From an uncultured Muribaculaceae bacterium (GTDB taxonomy: Bacteria; Bacteroidota; Bacteroidia; Bacteroidales; Muribaculaceae): a stretch of DNA of 13,047 nucleotides. Within the stretch, counting starts at the first letter, position 1. Each line of letters begins with the position of its first letter. The stretch covers positions 1-13,047 of the forward strand of contig CAJUKF010000059.1 of assembly GCA_910587355.1 (NCBI GenBank), written 5' to 3'. A program made the position numbers and the translations under genes. A model generated the notes under the pieces. The model was not told the origin of the DNA, did no database searches, and saw only the letters and a list, made by a program, of their open reading frames with translations. Shown piece after piece: positions 5,652 through 12,852 of the stretch.

Positions 5652-7955
5652 ATGAAAAGAGCGATAATCTCCCTGTTCGCAATCCCTCTTCTTTTCTGTG
5701 CGTCGGCACAGACATATAAAGATGCCGGTGCGCCCGTGGATGCGCGCGTAGAAGACCTTCTCTCGCGTATGACGCTCGAAGAAAAGGTGCAGCAGCTCAC
5801 TATGCACGGTCTCGGTGCGTTTCCGCATATCGGAGAAGTTGTCGGTGTCTGCGACAGTCCCTTTGAGGGACTCGAACTGATTGCCAATCAGTCGAAAGAG
5901 GCCAAAAAGCATGCCAAAGAAAAAACGCGTCTTGGAATTCCGCCGATTCAGATTGCTGAATGTCTGCATGGTCTGCTTGCCTACGGAGCCACGATTTATC
6001 CGCAGGCAATTGCACAGGGTAGCACCTGGAATCCGGAACTGATTGAGCGGATGTCGGCGCAGATTGCCGAAGAAGCCTCGTCGGTCGGAGTCGACCAGGC
6101 GCTTTCGCCTCTTTTCGACCTGATTCGCGACCCACGTTACGGCCGCAATGAGGAGTGCTATGCCGAAGACCCCTATCTCGTTGCAGAAATAGGCAAGGCT
6201 TTCGTCACCGGTATGCAGGGCAAGCCTGAGCAGACGCGTACGGGCATACCCGAAGGTAAACTGATGTGTACGGCCAAACATTTCGCCGGCTACAGCGTTC
6301 CTGCCGCAGGCATAAACCTCGCTCCGGCATCGCTGGGCGAGCGCGAGATGCGCACTCTGCATCTTTATCCTTTTGAAAAGGTGGTTAAGGAGGCCAATGT
6401 ATATTCTGTCATGCCGTCGTACAACGAGACCGACGGTATACCGGCTCATGCCAACCATCATCTCCTCACCGAGATTCTGCGTCATGAGTGGGGCTTCGAA
6501 GGTTATGTGTTCTCCGATTACGGCGGTGCCTCGCACCTCACCCATTTTCACAAGACGGCCCCGGACAAGAAAGAGGCTGCCTATCAGGCATTCACCGCCG
6601 GTCTCGACCTCGAAGCCGCCCGCCCCGATATCTATCCCCATATAGCGGAGCTTGTCAAGGAAGGGCGCCTGTCAGAAGCCGATGTGGATGTGGCCGTGCG
6701 CCGTATCCTCAAGGCCAAATTCCGCAGCGGTGTCTTTGACAAGAAATATGCCGATGTAAAGAACATTAAAAAACATGTACATACTCCCGAGCATATAGCG
6801 CTTGCCAAGACTATCGCCGACGAGTCGATTGTCCTTCTTCAGAACAACGATAACATATTACCTCTAAATCCTGATAAAATCAAAAGCATTGCCGTTGTAG
6901 GCCCGAATGCCAATCAGGTGCAGTACGGCGACTATTCGTACACACGCGACAATAAGTCGGGCGTGACAGTTCTTCAGGGCATCACCGACCTTGTCGGCGA
7001 CAAGGTGAAAGTGAATTATGCCAAGGGATGCGGTATTTCGTCGCTCGATACCACTGGTATTGCCGAAGCCGTCGAAGCTGCAAAAGAAAGTGATGTGGTT
7101 GTTGCGGTTCTGGGTGAGACCAGCGTGATTCTCTCGGGTCTCGGCTGGGGGCGCGGGCCGGGCGATATGGAAGCCGACGATGCATTCACTACCGGCGAAG
7201 GCTACGATATCACCGATATCAATCCTATAGGCGTGCAGCGTGAGTTGCTTCAGGCTCTCAAAGCTACAGGCAAGCCTATTGTGCTTGTGCTCGTACACGG
7301 ACGCCCGTGGAGCATCGTCTGGGAAAAAGACAATATGGATGCGATTCTCGAAGCGTGGTATCCCGGAGAGCAGGGCGGAAATTCAGTCGCCGACATTATT
7401 TTCGGCAAAGTCAATCCCTCGGGTCGCCTGAATGCCACTATCCCTCAGTCAGCCGGTCATATTCCTGTGGCTTACGACTACAAACCCTCGGCGAAGGGTA
7501 TCAACCGAGAGCCCGGAACTCCCGAGAAGCCGGGCCGCGATTATGTGTTTTCGTCGCCTGCCCCTGTATTCCCATTCGGTCACGGCTTGTCGTACACCGA
7601 CTTTGAGTACAGCGACATGCAGATTTCGGGCGAAACTTTCGGTAACGACGGCGTAACTGTGTCGGTGAACGTGAAGAATACAGGTTCTGTTCCTGGCAAG
7701 GAAGTCGTGCAGCTATATGTGAATGACAAAATCAGTTCTGTTACAACTCCGGTAAAAGCCCTCAAGGGTTTCAGCAAAATATCGCTCGCGCCCGGCGAGA
7801 GCCGTCGTGTATCGTTCACCGTTGCCCCCGCAGACCTCGGTCTGTGGAACCGTGACATGAAGTACGTCACCGAACCGGGCGACTTCGATTTCATGTTCGG
7901 CAAATCAAGCGAAAATATTCAGTGTATGCGCACTGCGCGCTATACGGGAGAGTAA
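5652..7955 (+). CDS. bglX: Secreted GH3 beta-glucosidase
   Basis: A 767-residue glycoside hydrolase family 3 enzyme, probably periplasmic. It has a Sec signal peptide with likely cleavage after CASA (residue 19); LLFC is a poor lipobox. The N-terminal barrel carries AKHFAGY (208-214) and the nucleophile motif GYVFSDYGG (284-292), with Asp289 as nucleophile. The second alpha/beta domain begins around 385 (ADESIVLLQNND, NILPLNP) and contains GEGYD (515-519), where Glu516 is the likely acid/base by analogy with SGEGYDR in Thermotoga GH3. It ends with PFGHGLSY (641-648) and a fibronectin-III-like domain (VNVKNTGSVPGKEVVQLYV). It hydrolyses terminal beta-linked glucose or related sugars from oligosaccharides. 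The segment between VLGET and GEGYD holds a Gly/Asp-rich loop (GWGRGPGDMEADD, 498-510) that could shape the active site. It stands alone: no SusC/SusD or other CAZyme is nearby. The symbol follows the E. coli periplasmic homologue; substrate specificity is not proven. Confidence 0.92.
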   Translation: MKRAIISLFAIPLLFCASAQTYKDAGAPVDARVEDLLSRMTLEEKVQQLTMHGLGAFPHIGEVVGVCDSPFEGLELIANQSKEAKKHAKEKTRLGIPPIQIAECLHGLLAYGATIYPQAIAQGSTWNPELIERMSAQIAEEASSVGVDQALSPLFDLIRDPRYGRNEECYAEDPYLVAEIGKAFVTGMQGKPEQTRTGIPEGKLMCTAKHFAGYSVPAAGINLAPASLGEREMRTLHLYPFEKVVKEANVYSVMPSYNETDGIPAHANHHLLTEILRHEWGFEGYVFSDYGGASHLTHFHKTAPDKKEAAYQAFTAGLDLEAARPDIYPHIAELVKEGRLSEADVDVAVRRILKAKFRSGVFDKKYADVKNIKKHVHTPEHIALAKTIADESIVLLQNNDNILPLNPDKIKSIAVVGPNANQVQYGDYSYTRDNKSGVTVLQGITDLVGDKVKVNYAKGCGISSLDTTGIAEAVEAAKESDVVVAVLGETSVILSGLGWGRGPGDMEADDAFTTGEGYDITDINPIGVQRELLQALKATGKPIVLVLVHGRPWSIVWEKDNMDAILEAWYPGEQGGNSVADIIFGKVNPSGRLNATIPQSAGHIPVAYDYKPSAKGINREPGTPEKPGRDYVFSSPAPVFPFGHGLSYTDFEYSDMQISGETFGNDGVTVSVNVKNTGSVPGKEVVQLYVNDKISSVTTPVKALKGFSKISLAPGESRRVSFTVAPADLGLWNRDMKYVTEPGDFDFMFGKSSENIQCMRTARYTGE

Positions 7956-7991
7956 TCGGATTTCACAAATCAGATTGACTCATAATAATCG

Positions 7992-8022
7992 ACAAGCCGG
8001 ACGTGACGAGCGTCCGGCTTGT
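7992..8022. terminator. Terminator hairpin between the GH3 gene and tpx
   Basis: A perfect 12-bp stem, ACAAGCCGGACG (7992-8003) with CGTCCGGCTTGT (8011-8022), has a 7-nt loop. It lies 36 bases after the GH3 stop and 27 bases past the tpx stop. The plus-strand tail (TGTTGCTTTATCC) is only moderately T-rich and the minus-strand tail (CGATTATTATG) is weaker. Probably used by both convergent genes, more convincingly by the GH3 gene. Confidence 0.75.
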
Positions 8023-8049
8023 TGTTGCTTTATCCTGAAGTAACGGTTA

Positions 8050-8553
8050 TTATTTCTTCAGTACGCTTACAGCACCTTCGTAGTCCGGTTCGTGGGTTAT
8101 TTCGTCGACGAGGTCGGAGAAAATTACTTTACCGTTTTCGTTAATTACTATGACGGCACGTGCGAGCAAGCCGGCCAATGGACCGTCAATCATTTGCAGG
8201 CCGTAGTCTTCGGTGAATTTCGGCGAACGGAACGCTGAGGCAACCTCTACATTCTTGATGTTGTTGGCTGCGCAGAAACGAGCCTGTGCGAAAGGCAGGT
8301 CCATTGATACGCATACCACCACTACATTGTCGAGCTCGGCGGCTTCTTTGTTGAAACGACGTACGCTCATAGCGCACACGGGGGTGTCGAGACTCGGAAA
8401 TATGTTGAGTACTATTCGCTTGCTTTTAAAGTCGGTGCAGCGAATGTCTTTAAGGTCTTTGTCGACCAGACTGAAGCAAGGAGCTTCGGCTCCTACAGCG
8501 GGAATGTTGCCGTATGTGTGGCAAGGAGTGCCTTTAAAGTAGATTGTTTCCAT
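8050..8553 (-). CDS. tpx: Thiol peroxidase (Tpx-type atypical 2-Cys peroxiredoxin)
   Basis: A 167-residue cytoplasmic peroxiredoxin that reduces hydrogen and alkyl peroxides using thioredoxin-derived electrons. Key residues fit the Tpx subfamily: peroxidatic Cys60 in FPSLDTPVC with Thr57, resolving Cys94 in MDLPFAQARFC, and Arg132 in LLARAVIVI. Length and cysteine spacing match E. coli Tpx. The N-terminus METIYFKGTPCHTYGNIPAVGAEAP is family-typical and fixes the ATG at 8553. An additional Cys26 occurs in GAEAPCFSL, where many relatives have a different residue. The start is 39 bases after the stop of the upstream secreted thioredoxin-like gene, and no clear promoter is seen in that gap, so co-transcription is plausible. 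Confidence 0.95.
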   Translation of the reverse strand: METIYFKGTPCHTYGNIPAVGAEAPCFSLVDKDLKDIRCTDFKSKRIVLNIFPSLDTPVCAMSVRRFNKEAAELDNVVVVCVSMDLPFAQARFCAANNIKNVEVASAFRSPKFTEDYGLQMIDGPLAGLLARAVIVINENGKVIFSDLVDEITHEPDYEGAVSVLKK

Positions 8554-8592
8554 TAGTTTTGTGTCGGTTGTTAGGGATGTTTGTAGGTAGTT

Positions 8593-9786
8593 CTATTTGC
8601 AGAGTGTTACCTTCTCTAAAACAATCGAGGAGAGGTTTCTGTTGTATCCGCGGATAAAATCGCATACAGTGCCGTCGCTGTTTACAAAAACTATCACGGG
8701 TGTCGTGCTGCCTACACCGGCATCGCGAGCTGCTCCTCCGGAGTGGATGAGGATTGTTTCTTCGGTTGTTGCCGGCCCGGTAAGTTCTTCAACATCGTCG
8801 GCCTTATGGTCGAGGAATGCCCATACGACGTTGAAAAGAGTTGAGCTCAGAACTTCTGCCGAGCGAATGTCTTTGATTACATCGGCTGTTGAGCCGACGC
8901 CTGATTCGACAAAAGCAATTACTGTCGGAGCTGCGAACGGCGACCCGGCGGCATGAAAGTAGCGCTCTCCGGTTATTGTCGGCGCCTGAATCTCAGGCAT
9001 GGGGCGGCCCGGCAAGTTGTCGAGTGAGAAGGTGCTTTCGCGATACTTTTCAAAGGCTTCGCTTTCAAGTTCTATCAGTGAGGTTAAATCGATTTTTGCC
9101 AGCATGGGCTCGCAGGGACTGTAGTTGACGGCTATAGACTGTTCGCCGATTTGTCCGGGATTTGTCTCGAGGTCGTAATGAACGGGGTGCAGAGTTTTGT
9201 TGTCGAATACGTATGTAAATTCCATACAGTCGTATCCGGCAATGCGTCGTACGCCACGTAACACTGTAGCTGCAGTGCCGTTGTAGATTGTATCAGTGGT
9301 CACTTTGCAGATATATGTGCTGTCGGCGGCCATGGTTCGGAATTTTTGTGCGAGAAACTGAGGCAGGAGGTCGGCGAACTGCACTTGCTGCTGCACTCCG
9401 CCGCTATAGTTGCCTCCGGGAGCGAAGGGCGTGACATCGTCGGAGGCATGGTACTCCTGCAGGCGTTTGTCGCGGAAGCGGAAGTGCGAGCCGTCGAAGT
9501 AAGCCGAGAAGCCGCTCACATCCCCCGAAGGCGTGGGCAGACTCCACTCTATGAGATAATCGCATGGAGAGAGGGTGTCGGAAGGAGCGGGTGTGCTCTG
9601 TAGTTTGACATTATAAGTTACCGGCTCGGATAGTGAGGCCAGTAAAACTTCGTAACTGCATTTGCTTGAATATGGTCCTGAGCCGGCAAGAGCGTCGGCA
9701 AGTCCGGTAAGACTGCCGGTGCGTGCGGCCGCCGTGAGACAGACGGCCAGACACGCGGCAAGGGAGATGACACTTGTTTTTTTCAT
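8593..9786 (-). CDS. Secreted two-domain protein with a thioredoxin-like C-terminus lacking CxxC
   Basis: A 397-residue exported protein. Residues 1-21 form a signal peptide (MKK, hydrophobic core, cleavage near TAAA). Residues 30-230 form a beta-rich domain whose segment GYDCMEFTYVFDNKTLHPVHYD (184-205) resembles LolA/LppX-like or DUF-type domains found fused to TlpA-like modules in Bacteroidales. After a linker (LPGRPMPEIQAP, 258-269), residues 285-397 follow the thioredoxin/TlpA order: TVIAFVESGVGST (288-300), a helix, VVWAFLD, a TTP cis-proline motif (361-363), IVFVNSDGTV, then a final helix. Where TlpA has WCGPC this protein has GVGST, so the redox-active cysteines are absent and disulfide reductase activity is unlikely. 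The cysteines present (43, 75, 160, 187, 225, 375, 396) are not arranged as CxxC. It lies upstream of tpx in the same direction. Function is unknown; a binding or structural role is only inference. Confidence 0.7.
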   Translation of the reverse strand: MKKTSVISLAACLAVCLTAAARTGSLTGLADALAGSGPYSSKCSYEVLLASLSEPVTYNVKLQSTPAPSDTLSPCDYLIEWSLPTPSGDVSGFSAYFDGSHFRFRDKRLQEYHASDDVTPFAPGGNYSGGVQQQVQFADLLPQFLAQKFRTMAADSTYICKVTTDTIYNGTAATVLRGVRRIAGYDCMEFTYVFDNKTLHPVHYDLETNPGQIGEQSIAVNYSPCEPMLAKIDLTSLIELESEAFEKYRESTFSLDNLPGRPMPEIQAPTITGERYFHAAGSPFAAPTVIAFVESGVGSTADVIKDIRSAEVLSSTLFNVVWAFLDHKADDVEELTGPATTEETILIHSGGAARDAGVGSTTPVIVFVNSDGTVCDFIRGYNRNLSSIVLEKVTLCK

Positions 9787-9808
9787 AATGCGATAAACTG
9801 TCTATATG

Positions 9809-9850
9809 TTTAAAACGCTCCGAAACGTCTTTGGTTCGGAGCGTTTTAAA
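9809..9850 (-). terminator. Rho-independent terminator of the metX-hom operon
   Basis: A perfect 13-bp stem, AAAACGCTCCGAA (9812-9824) with TTCGGAGCGTTTT (9835-9847), is extended by three A-T pairs to 9809 and 9850, with a 10-nt loop. On the minus strand the 3' arm ends in TTTTAAA. It lies 22 bases beyond the hom stop and 23 bases before the start of the next minus-strand gene, separating the two units. Confidence 0.85.
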
Positions 9851-9871
9851 TAAATTATATTAAAATCTGAA

Positions 9872-11089
9872 TCAGTTGTCGCGGTCGATGAAGAATGTGG
9901 GAATGTTCGCAATGAAAACATCGTCGTTGTTGAAGAGCGCACGGTGCTCTATAAGGCGGCTCAGAGGTATGTCGCCTATTATGCAGTTGCTCTGCTCAGT
10001 CAGGTGCAGCTCGTGGATATGGGTAAAGTTGAGCTGGCCGGGTACATCGGTGGTCGAGTAGCGGATGTATACGCGTACCTCGATGTCGGTGGTGTACTCG
10101 GGTCGGTCGACATATGCCATTTTTTTGTACTCATAGCGGTAGTTGTGCAGTCGCGCCATGATGTCGCTCAGTATAGACGAAGCGGTGGGATATCCTCCTG
10201 CACCTTTGCCGAACATGAACTGTCGGTCGTAATATTCGCCTCGGATTACAACGCCGTTGTATTCGTCGTCAACGCTGTAGATATATTTCGACTTGTCGAC
10301 GAGTTCAGGCATCACAAACATTGTGAAATATTTTTCGTCGACTTTAGCCACTTGTGCCACAAGTTTGATTTTGGCGCCTTTCTCGCGTGCGTACTGTATA
10401 TCGGCTTCGTGGATGTTGGATATGCCTACTGTAAACACGTCTTCGGCGGGAACGAAGCGTCCGAGCGCATGTACGGTGATGATAATGAGTTTGAAGAGTG
10501 CGTCGTAGCCTCCGATATCGAACGAAGGGTCACTTTCGGCAAAACCAAGCTGCTGTGCGCGGCGCAGAGCGGCATCGTAGCTCTCGCCGTGGTCGAATAC
10601 ACGCGAGAGTATATAGTTTGTGGAGCCGTTGAGAATGCCTTTCACCTCAAGCAGCAGGTCGTTGTCGTAGTACTCCTCAAGATTGCGGATAACGGGAATC
10701 GAACCGCACGATGATGCGTCGTAGAGTAGAGCTGTGTCGTATTGGTGCTGCAAGTCGATGAGCTCGGGCAGATGACGTGCTATCATGGCTTTGTTGCCCG
10801 AAACGACAGGTATTCCCTGGCGTAGCGCGCGTGTGACTATGCCATATGAGGCATCAGCGTTGTCGACCAGTTCGACAATGAGGTTGATGTCGGGGTCATT
10901 GAATATATCGTCGGCATCCGCGGTGAGGATACCTTCGGGAACTTCAACTTTGCGGGGCTTGTTTATGTTGCGCACGCATATGCGACGTATTTCGGCATGT
11001 GCGTTTTTGGTCTGTCCGAGCACTTTGTACACGCCCTGACCTACGGTGCCAAAGCCGAAAAGACCTATCTTGATAGACTGTTTGCTCAT
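9872..11089 (-). CDS. hom: Homoserine dehydrogenase
   Basis: A 405-residue monofunctional enzyme that reduces aspartate-4-semialdehyde to homoserine with NAD(P)H in the cytoplasm, the branch point for methionine and threonine. The N-terminal Rossmann domain shows KIGLFGFGTVGQGV (7-20). The catalytic part has SGNKAMIA (97-104), GILNGSTNYILS (151-162) and GFAESDPSFDIGGYDALFK (182-200). Asp196 and Lys200 correspond to the conserved catalytic D-x3-K pair, and Glu185 to the substrate-binding glutamate. The last roughly 80 residues form an extra C-terminal region typical of Bacteroidales homologues, possibly a regulatory domain. No aspartokinase domain is fused. The ATG at 11089 overlaps the metX TGA (ATGA), so it is translationally coupled as the second gene of the operon and lies under the methionine leader. 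Confidence 0.96.
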   Translation of the reverse strand: MSKQSIKIGLFGFGTVGQGVYKVLGQTKNAHAEIRRICVRNINKPRKVEVPEGILTADADDIFNDPDINLIVELVDNADASYGIVTRALRQGIPVVSGNKAMIARHLPELIDLQHQYDTALLYDASSCGSIPVIRNLEEYYDNDLLLEVKGILNGSTNYILSRVFDHGESYDAALRRAQQLGFAESDPSFDIGGYDALFKLIIITVHALGRFVPAEDVFTVGISNIHEADIQYAREKGAKIKLVAQVAKVDEKYFTMFVMPELVDKSKYIYSVDDEYNGVVIRGEYYDRQFMFGKGAGGYPTASSILSDIMARLHNYRYEYKKMAYVDRPEYTTDIEVRVYIRYSTTDVPGQLNFTHIHELHLTEQSNCIIGDIPLSRLIEHRALFNNDDVFIANIPTFFIDRDN

Positions 11090-12093
11090 TGTTGTGTAAG
11101 AATGTTATTTAGTTGAACGTGCTCCACCAAAAAGCCGTCGTGGCCCATTGGTGAATCTATTTCGTAGTATTTTGCATTAGGGAGCCTTGATGCGAGCAGG
11201 CGCATCTCGGCCGGTGTGAATATGATGTCGGTGGTAATGCCAACTACAATCGCCGGCATTGTGAGGGTGTCGAGAGCTGCCTGAAGACCGCCTCGGCCGC
11301 GGCCGATGTCGTGTGTGTCGAAGGCATCGAGAATCGTCATGTAGCTGTAGGCGTTATAGCGGTTGCACAGCTTCTCTCCCTGATGCCGTTGATATGTGAC
11401 GGCACGGTGCAAGTCGGAGAGCGACGCTCCGGGCAAGTCCTGCTGCGTGCGGTTGTATCCCTCGGGTCCGCGGTAGGTGAGCATGCCTATGGCACGGGCT
11501 GCCGCAAGGCCGGCGGCAGCGGCATCGGCTCGTTTTTCGCCGTAAGTGGCATCCGATTTTATGGCCATTCGTTGTGTTTCATCAACAGCGATAGCCCACG
11601 GCGATGCTTTTGCATCGGTGGCTATAAGCACAAGATTTTCAAATCTCGCGGGTTCCTGTGCGGCCCACTCCATAGCCTGAAAGCCCCCGACGGAGCTTCC
11701 AACGAGCTTATGTATCCGGCCAATGCCGAGCGCGTCGGCGAGCAGTGAGTGAGCACGGGCCATGTCGCCTATGGTGATTGTGGGGAAGGCGTCGTAGAGA
11801 GCTTCACCGCTCACAGGGTCGGGTGTCAGAGGCCCCGTGGTGCCGTAATGCGAGCCTAATATGTTGGCACACACTACGAAATATCGCTCAGGGTCGAGAA
11901 AAGCACCCTTTTCGACAGTGTGGGGCCACCAGTCGGCTACATCGCTGTTTGCTGTCAGGGCATGGCATACCCATATCACATTGTCGCGAGCAGGCGAGAG
12001 TGTGCCGTAAGTGTGGTAGGCTATGGTAAGCTGCGGAAGAACTCCTCCAAGCTCAAGTGCAAACGGTTTATCGGATTTGAAATACTGTATCAT
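11086..12093 (-). CDS. metX: Homoserine O-acetyltransferase
   Basis: A 335-residue alpha/beta-hydrolase-fold enzyme that acetylates homoserine with acetyl-CoA, the committed step of methionine synthesis by sulfhydrylation. The catalytic triad is visible: nucleophile Ser134 in VGSSVGGFQAMEW (131-143), Asp289 in GITTDIIFTP (285-294) and His318 in MGHDGFLVEH (316-325). CANILGSHYGTTGP (75-88) and WVCHALTANSDVADWW (41-56) are also family-typical. The family cannot be separated by eye from homoserine O-succinyltransferase members of the same fold, but acetyl-transfer is the usual activity. The start ATG (12093-12091) sits immediately after the U tract of a terminator in the leader, so expression depends on antitermination. 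It is first in the metX-hom operon, with a 4-base overlap into hom. Confidence 0.96.
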   Translation of the reverse strand: MIQYFKSDKPFALELGGVLPQLTIAYHTYGTLSPARDNVIWVCHALTANSDVADWWPHTVEKGAFLDPERYFVVCANILGSHYGTTGPLTPDPVSGEALYDAFPTITIGDMARAHSLLADALGIGRIHKLVGSSVGGFQAMEWAAQEPARFENLVLIATDAKASPWAIAVDETQRMAIKSDATYGEKRADAAAAGLAAARAIGMLTYRGPEGYNRTQQDLPGASLSDLHRAVTYQRHQGEKLCNRYNAYSYMTILDAFDTHDIGRGRGGLQAALDTLTMPAIVVGITTDIIFTPAEMRLLASRLPNAKYYEIDSPMGHDGFLVEHVQLNNILTQQ

Positions 12094-12095
12094 TT

Positions 12096-12134
12096 AAAAT
12101 AAAAACCGGCTCACCCTTTATGAGGGGGAACCGG
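12096..12134 (-). terminator. Attenuator terminator in the metX leader
   Basis: On the minus strand, CCGG (12134-12131) pairs with CCGG (12109-12106). Inside, UUC-CCCU pairs with AGGG-GAG with one C/U mismatch and a loop of about 5 nt, about 12 pairs in all. TTTTTATTTT (12105-12096) follows directly. This is a standard rho-independent terminator, and its U tract ends two bases before the metX ATG, so it acts on metX-hom itself rather than on an upstream gene. Confidence 0.88.
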
Positions 12135-12184
12135 ATATGATATTGATGATTGATATGCGTGAACGATTGTCACACCCGGCTCCC
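12126..12184 (-). promoter_or_regulatory. Antiterminator of the metX attenuator
   Basis: On the minus strand, GGGAGCCGG (12184-12176) is complementary to CCGGTTCCC (12134-12126) over 9 bp with one G-U pair. A weaker GUGU/AUAU extension (12175-12172 with 12138-12135) is possible. The second segment is the 5' arm of the terminator, so the two structures exclude each other. The first segment is the last codons of the leader peptide before its TGA, so a ribosome reaching the stop would hide it. A small 6-bp hairpin, GUGUGA (12175-12170) with UCACGC (12162-12157), could form in between. Fold is by inspection, not computed. Confidence 0.8.
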
Positions 12185-12253
12185 GAAGCTGCGCATGACC
12201 ATCATCATCGACATCGACATGACTGAAGAGCTATGAACTGCTGCGGTTTTCAT
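12170..12253 (-). CDS. Methionine-rich leader peptide (27 aa) of the metX-hom attenuator
   Basis: A short frame in the metX leader, ATG at 12253-12251 to TGA at 12172-12170, encodes 27 residues. It starts MKTAAVHSSSV, continues MSMSMMMVM (residues 12-20) and ends RSFGSRV. Six of nine consecutive codons are ATG, far above the normal frequency of methionine. The start codon is preceded by an A-rich stretch (GCAAATAA) about 20 nt after the expected transcription start, a good Bacteroidetes initiation context. The stop overlaps the region where the antiterminator begins. By analogy with trp, his and leu leaders, scarce charged tRNA-Met would stall the ribosome on the ATG run, leaving GGGAGCCGG free to pair with the terminator arm so metX-hom is transcribed. 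The peptide itself probably has no function beyond being translated. No experimental evidence is available here. Confidence 0.85.
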   Translation of the reverse strand: MKTAAVHSSSVMSMSMMMVMRSFGSRV

Positions 12254-12281
12254 TTATTTGCGGGTGCTTTTATTTATGGTG

Positions 12282-12312
12282 CAAAGGTACGTTAAAATTT
12301 CTTTCCCTCAAA
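12282..12312 (-). promoter_or_regulatory. Bacteroidetes-type promoter of metX-hom
   Basis: On the minus strand, TTTG (12312-12309) and TACCTTTG (12289-12282) are separated by exactly 19 bp, a full consensus match. Initiation is expected near 12276, giving a leader of about 180 nt that contains the peptide, antiterminator and terminator. The -33 element lies in a small palindrome, CTCAAA (12307-12312) and TTTGAG (12317-12322), which may or may not matter. Outside this promoter, 12313-12383 holds only A/T-rich sequence and no clear terminator for the upstream gene. Confidence 0.87.
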
Positions 12313-12383
12313 GTTTTTTGAGAAAAAATAACTTCTGGAGAAACAACGATTTTATGTCGGTTTTAAATGCTGAGGCCTTTCGG

Positions 12384-12794
12384 TTATTTTATATCATCCG
12401 GAGTTATCTTGACGGCAAATAGAAAATCGCCTTGTTGGGAATAATAATTATAATAATAAGTAATTCCGTCTTTTAAAAATTTCATGTCTTCCGAGTCGGG
12501 ATGTGATTTAAGCAGAAGTATCAGGCTTTGCTTGCTTTCTTTAATTGCTTTGTTTGTAGGTTTTGTCGCAGGTACGGTATAGCGGTAACGATACACAAGG
12601 GAGTATGTTTTGGAGTCATAGCTCAATTCGGTTAACAAGAGACCGTAGCCACCCGGAAATGGTAGTTGAGGACGCGCATTTTCTACCATTGTCTTTGCTT
12701 TCTGAACGGTTTCGAGTGGAGGTTGTGCAGACAGGCATATATTTGTGCTGACTATGAATAGAGCAACAATAATTGTGCGAATAAGATTTTTCAT
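12384..12794 (-). CDS. Small secreted protein of unknown function
   Basis: A 136-residue protein with a clear Sec signal peptide (MKNLIRTIIVALFIVS, cleavage likely after LSA at residue 23). The mature part (about 113 residues) mixes beta-strand-like Tyr-rich stretches (YSLVYRYRYTV, GITYYYNYYS) with a Lys-rich helix (KPTNKAIKESKQSLILLLKS), and ends FAVKITPDDIK. This order resembles small periplasmic Bacteroides proteins with a YKYT strand, a helix and a C-terminal KITPxDL. That is a recalled resemblance, not a database match. There are no cysteines in the mature part and no catalytic motif. The gene is visibly more A/T-rich than its neighbours, compatible with recent acquisition or weak expression. 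It is transcribed from its own promoters upstream (12868-12970) and is followed by the metX promoter region, with no obvious terminator between. Confidence 0.75.
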   Translation of the reverse strand: MKNLIRTIIVALFIVSTNICLSAQPPLETVQKAKTMVENARPQLPFPGGYGLLLTELSYDSKTYSLVYRYRYTVPATKPTNKAIKESKQSLILLLKSHPDSEDMKFLKDGITYYYNYYSQQGDFLFAVKITPDDIK

Positions 12795-12852
12795 TGGCGT
12801 TGATTTGTTTGCTGGCTTATGAGGAATAGTGAATTAATTGGCATAGGCTCAC

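Noticed and set aside
5580..6641. 353-codon open frame on the minus strand
   Set aside because: Antisense to the GH3 gene, Arg/Cys-rich composition and no motif; a shadow frame.
9944..10714. 256-codon open frame on the plus strand
   Set aside because: Antisense to hom; valine/cysteine-rich shadow without family features.
12094..12276. SAM riboswitch in the metX leader
   Set aside because: No four-way-junction SAM-I-like core is recognisable, and the leader is occupied by the peptide frame and the antiterminator/terminator pair. A covariance-model search would settle this.
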